Source: an uncultured Eubacteriales bacterium (lineage in GTDB: Bacteria; Bacillota; Clostridia; Lachnospirales; Lachnospiraceae). Taken from it: 23,544 bases of DNA. The notes under the pieces were generated by a model, which ran no database searches, was not told the DNA's origin, and saw nothing but the letters and a program-made list of their open reading frames with translations. A program made the translations under genes and the position numbers. The stretch covers positions 1-23,544 of the forward strand of contig UQYF01000039.1 of assembly GCA_900545175.1 (NCBI GenBank), given 5' to 3'. How positions within the stretch are numbered: the first letter of the stretch is position 1; every line of letters starts with the position of its first letter. Positions 21,495-23,544 of this stretch are shown one piece after another.

Positions 21495-22209
21495 TTTATG
21501 GCAGATAACAGCCATCTATGTGCTTGAAGGAATTATCGGAGCGCTTATATTCGGCTTTGTATTTTACAATTCGGTTATCGGTGCTGTGCCGGTGGCATCT
21601 TTAATACCGTTTTATGTAAAAAAGAGAGTGGAGATAAAAGATAAAAAGGATAAAGCTAAGCTCCTTGAGGAATTTAAGGAAGGCATGAATGCTGTAGCTG
21701 TAGCTTTAAGAGCCGGATATTCCGTGGAGAACGCTTTTATTGAGGCAGGAAAGGAGATGGCTGTAATGTCAGGCGGAAAATCCAAAGTCTGTGTTTTTTT
21801 TAACTATATAAAAGGCCAGCTCTCCGTAAACAGAAATATAGAAGATGCGCTTGCGGTATTTGCTGATGAGTCGGGCGTTACGGATATTATCTCTTTTTCT
21901 GAGGTGTTTACATATGCAAAGCGAAGCGGCGGAAACATGGTTGAGATAATACATGACACAGTCAATACAATAACCCTAAAAGCTGATACAGCCAGAGAAA
22001 TATCGGTGCTTATAAGTGCAAAACAGCTGGAACAGATAATTCTGGACATAGTTCCCATAGGCATTATATTGTATCTGAGAATTACGGCTGATGAACTGAT
22101 AAGTAAGATGTACGGAAATATGTACGGAATAACGGTTATGACAGTGTGCCTTATTGTGTATGTATGTGCAGTTATTATTTCAATGAAAATTTCGGATATA
22201 AAGGTGTAG
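21406..22209 (+). CDS. tadB: Tad pilus inner-membrane platform protein TadB
   Basis: A T2SSF-domain protein that, paired with TadC, forms the membrane platform on which the TadA ATPase acts. Two N-terminal membrane helices (about 32-53 and 55-71) are followed by the cytoplasmic T2SSF domain (LLEEFKEGMNAVAVALRAGYSVENAFIEA, then FSEVFTYAKRSGGNMVEII) and two C-terminal helices (about 209-226 and 241-260). AAGGAGG at 21393-21399, six bases before ATG 21406, fixes the start inside tadA with an 89-nt overlap in another frame. The first ~30 residues before the first helix are Ser/Lys/Gln-rich and poorly structured. tadC follows 3 nt after the stop. Confidence 0.87.
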   Translation: MIPEKASGGLKAQAMTSFIRKSLCQSKSGNLWQITAIYVLEGIIGALIFGFVFYNSVIGAVPVASLIPFYVKKRVEIKDKKDKAKLLEEFKEGMNAVAVALRAGYSVENAFIEAGKEMAVMSGGKSKVCVFFNYIKGQLSVNRNIEDALAVFADESGVTDIISFSEVFTYAKRSGGNMVEIIHDTVNTITLKADTAREISVLISAKQLEQIILDIVPIGIILYLRITADELISKMYGNMYGITVMTVCLIVYVCAVIISMKISDIKV

Positions 22210-22212
22210 CTT

Positions 22213-23433
22213 ATGTCAAAAGTCAACAAGCGAGTCATGAATTTAAAATATAACAAAAGAGCATGCATTCTTGCCGCTGTGGCAGTGATTATATGTGTGT
22301 CGTCACTCATTGTGCTTGCCTTAAAAAGCGATAAGTATGTGTACATAAATGAGCTGCAGCGCCCGCAGGATAATGAGGGAGCAAGAAAATATGACATTGA
22401 GCTTGTGGTAGATGAGTCGGTGGACAATGTGACAGTGTATGTGGAAGCCAAAAAAAAGACTCAGCCGGAGCTTGATGAGATTTTTGCCGCGGCACAAGAA
22501 AGCCTGCATACGGCTTTTTTGGGAGAGAATACGAAGCTTGACTGCATAGCGCAGCCGCTTAATCTGATAAGTGCATTACCGGAATATAATATGCAGGTTG
22601 AGTGGTTTATTGAAAATCAGGATGTAATTGACTACTGGGGAGATATTCGCCAGTCAAATGAAGAGAAGTCAACTACAGTCACAGCGATGCTGACATATGA
22701 AGGCAGAGTTATGGACGGTGTAAACAATATAAGAGAATATACATATGAGTTAAATATAGTGCCATACAGTGAAGCTCAGATTAGTGAAATGGCTATGGAC
22801 AGGCTTTTTAGTGACGCAGACAAGGAAAGCGCAGACAGAGACAGAATAGTTCTTCCGGATAATTATGAAGGAAGAAGCATCAAATACCGCATAAAAGCGG
22901 AGAACAGCTTATACAGGCTGTTACTTATTATTCCGGTTATAGCTGCTGTTTTTATTGTTAAGCTGCGCTCTATAAAAGTTGAAAAGAGCAAAAAGCTTAA
23001 AGAGCAGATGATGATGGAATATCCGGAAATCATATCTAAGCTGGCACTTCTTACGGCAGCGGGGATGACACCGTATAATGCGATAACAAGGATTGCGGCG
23101 GATGGAAGAGGAGAAGCGTACAGAAGGCTTTCCGCTGTGGTGGGAAATATACAGTCGGGGGCTTCGGAGCGTTCACAATATGCGGCATTTGGACAGATAT
23201 TCGGAATCTATTGTTACAGCAGGCTTGGCTCTATGTTAGAGCAGAATGTGGTAAGAGGAAATGAAAAGCTAAGAGCTATGCTTAAGGAGGAATGCCTACA
23301 GGCGCTTGAGGATAGAAAGGCGCGTGCAAGAAAAGCCGGAGAGCAGGCAGGAACAAAGATGCTTTTTCCTATGATGCTTATGCTTATCGTAGTGATGGCT
23401 GTGATAATGGTTCCGGCATTTAGCAGCATGTAG
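22213..23433 (+). CDS. tadC: TadC-like pilus platform protein with extra extracytoplasmic domain
   Basis: A 406-residue protein. The C-terminal part is a T2SSF domain (about 255-385: EYPEIISKLALLTAAGMTPYNAITRIA, then YSRLGSMLEQNV and RARKAGEQAGTKMLFPMMLML) followed by a last helix (383-402), as in TadC. Unlike standard TadC, it begins with a membrane anchor (18-37) and a soluble, presumably extracytoplasmic domain of about 195 residues before the second helix (235-251). Residues 128-185 (VEWFIENQDVID, then the beta pattern TTVTAMLTYEG and REYTYELNIVPYSEAQ) resemble a degenerate bacterial Ig-like domain. Length exceeds the usual ~300. AAGGTG at 22201-22206, overlapping the tadB stop, serves as ribosome site. 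The last 111 nt of the window after this gene show no feature. Confidence 0.82.
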   Translation: MSKVNKRVMNLKYNKRACILAAVAVIICVSSLIVLALKSDKYVYINELQRPQDNEGARKYDIELVVDESVDNVTVYVEAKKKTQPELDEIFAAAQESLHTAFLGENTKLDCIAQPLNLISALPEYNMQVEWFIENQDVIDYWGDIRQSNEEKSTTVTAMLTYEGRVMDGVNNIREYTYELNIVPYSEAQISEMAMDRLFSDADKESADRDRIVLPDNYEGRSIKYRIKAENSLYRLLLIIPVIAAVFIVKLRSIKVEKSKKLKEQMMMEYPEIISKLALLTAAGMTPYNAITRIAADGRGEAYRRLSAVVGNIQSGASERSQYAAFGQIFGIYCYSRLGSMLEQNVVRGNEKLRAMLKEECLQALEDRKARARKAGEQAGTKMLFPMMLMLIVVMAVIMVPAFSSM

Positions 23434-23544
23434 CGGTTTGCTGCACAACCATTCGGTAATAAATTGTGTTTTGCAATCAACAGTGTACTTAGGTAATTGC
23501 GAAACTCTGTATATTGGTATCAGACGTTGTGCACTTTTGCTATA

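Noticed and set aside
23434..23544. Possible beginning of another tad gene at the right edge
   Set aside because: No ribosome site plus open frame of useful length was found in the last 111 bases.

Overview
The window is a low-GC Gram-positive chromosome segment, most likely from a motile, anaerobic Lachnospiraceae (Clostridia; a Lachnospira/Eubacterium/Roseburia-like organism). The evidence is the AT-rich sequence with strong GGAGG ribosome sites, the yaaO-yaaR-holB-ricT-yabB-rsmI gene order known from Firmicutes, a Clostridia-type flagellin unit, and a Tad pilus locus with a TadZ of the type known from Eubacterium rectale. The genus is inferred and cannot be settled from sequence reading alone.

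Left part (1-9300, + strand): the 3' portion of a tRNA-Phe and its terminator are followed by a long co-directional run. It encodes an Orn/Lys/Arg-decarboxylase-fold PLP enzyme carrying an unusual 11-residue tandem-repeat insert, a divergent guanylate-kinase-like protein, YaaR, the DNA polymerase III delta' subunit, RicT (PSP1 domain, two Cys motifs), a TrmN6/YabB-type methyltransferase, RsmI, and a GT39-like membrane glycosyltransferase. A 17-bp hairpin at 9227-9278 closes the block.

Middle part (9300-13620): on the - strand a MraY-family transferase gene is followed by a threonine-aldolase-family gene. A divergent intergenic region holds one well-formed sigma-A-type promoter for each direction and leads rightward to glgB (glycogen branching enzyme), which ends in a strong terminator.

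Flagellar part (13780-18720): a 971-residue uncharacterised protein with internal repeats and a possible FliK-like C-terminus, then flagellin and its chaperone FliS. A sigma-28-type promoter for flagellin overlaps the stop codon of the 971-residue gene. The flagellin leader contains a hairpin with AGGA in its loop plus a GGA-rich ribosome site, the layout expected for CsrA translational control. FliS starts with TTG and the unit ends at a strong terminator.

Right part (18727-23544): a small DUF2508/YaaL gene lies on the - strand. Divergent from it, a consensus promoter and a structured leader precede a Tad (type IVc pilus) assembly operon, tadZ-tadA-tadB-tadC. tadB starts 89 nt inside tadA behind a strong Shine-Dalgarno, and the TadC-like protein carries an extra ~200-residue extracytoplasmic domain resembling a bacterial Ig-like fold. 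Pilin, prepilin peptidase and minor components are not in the window and may lie beyond its right edge.
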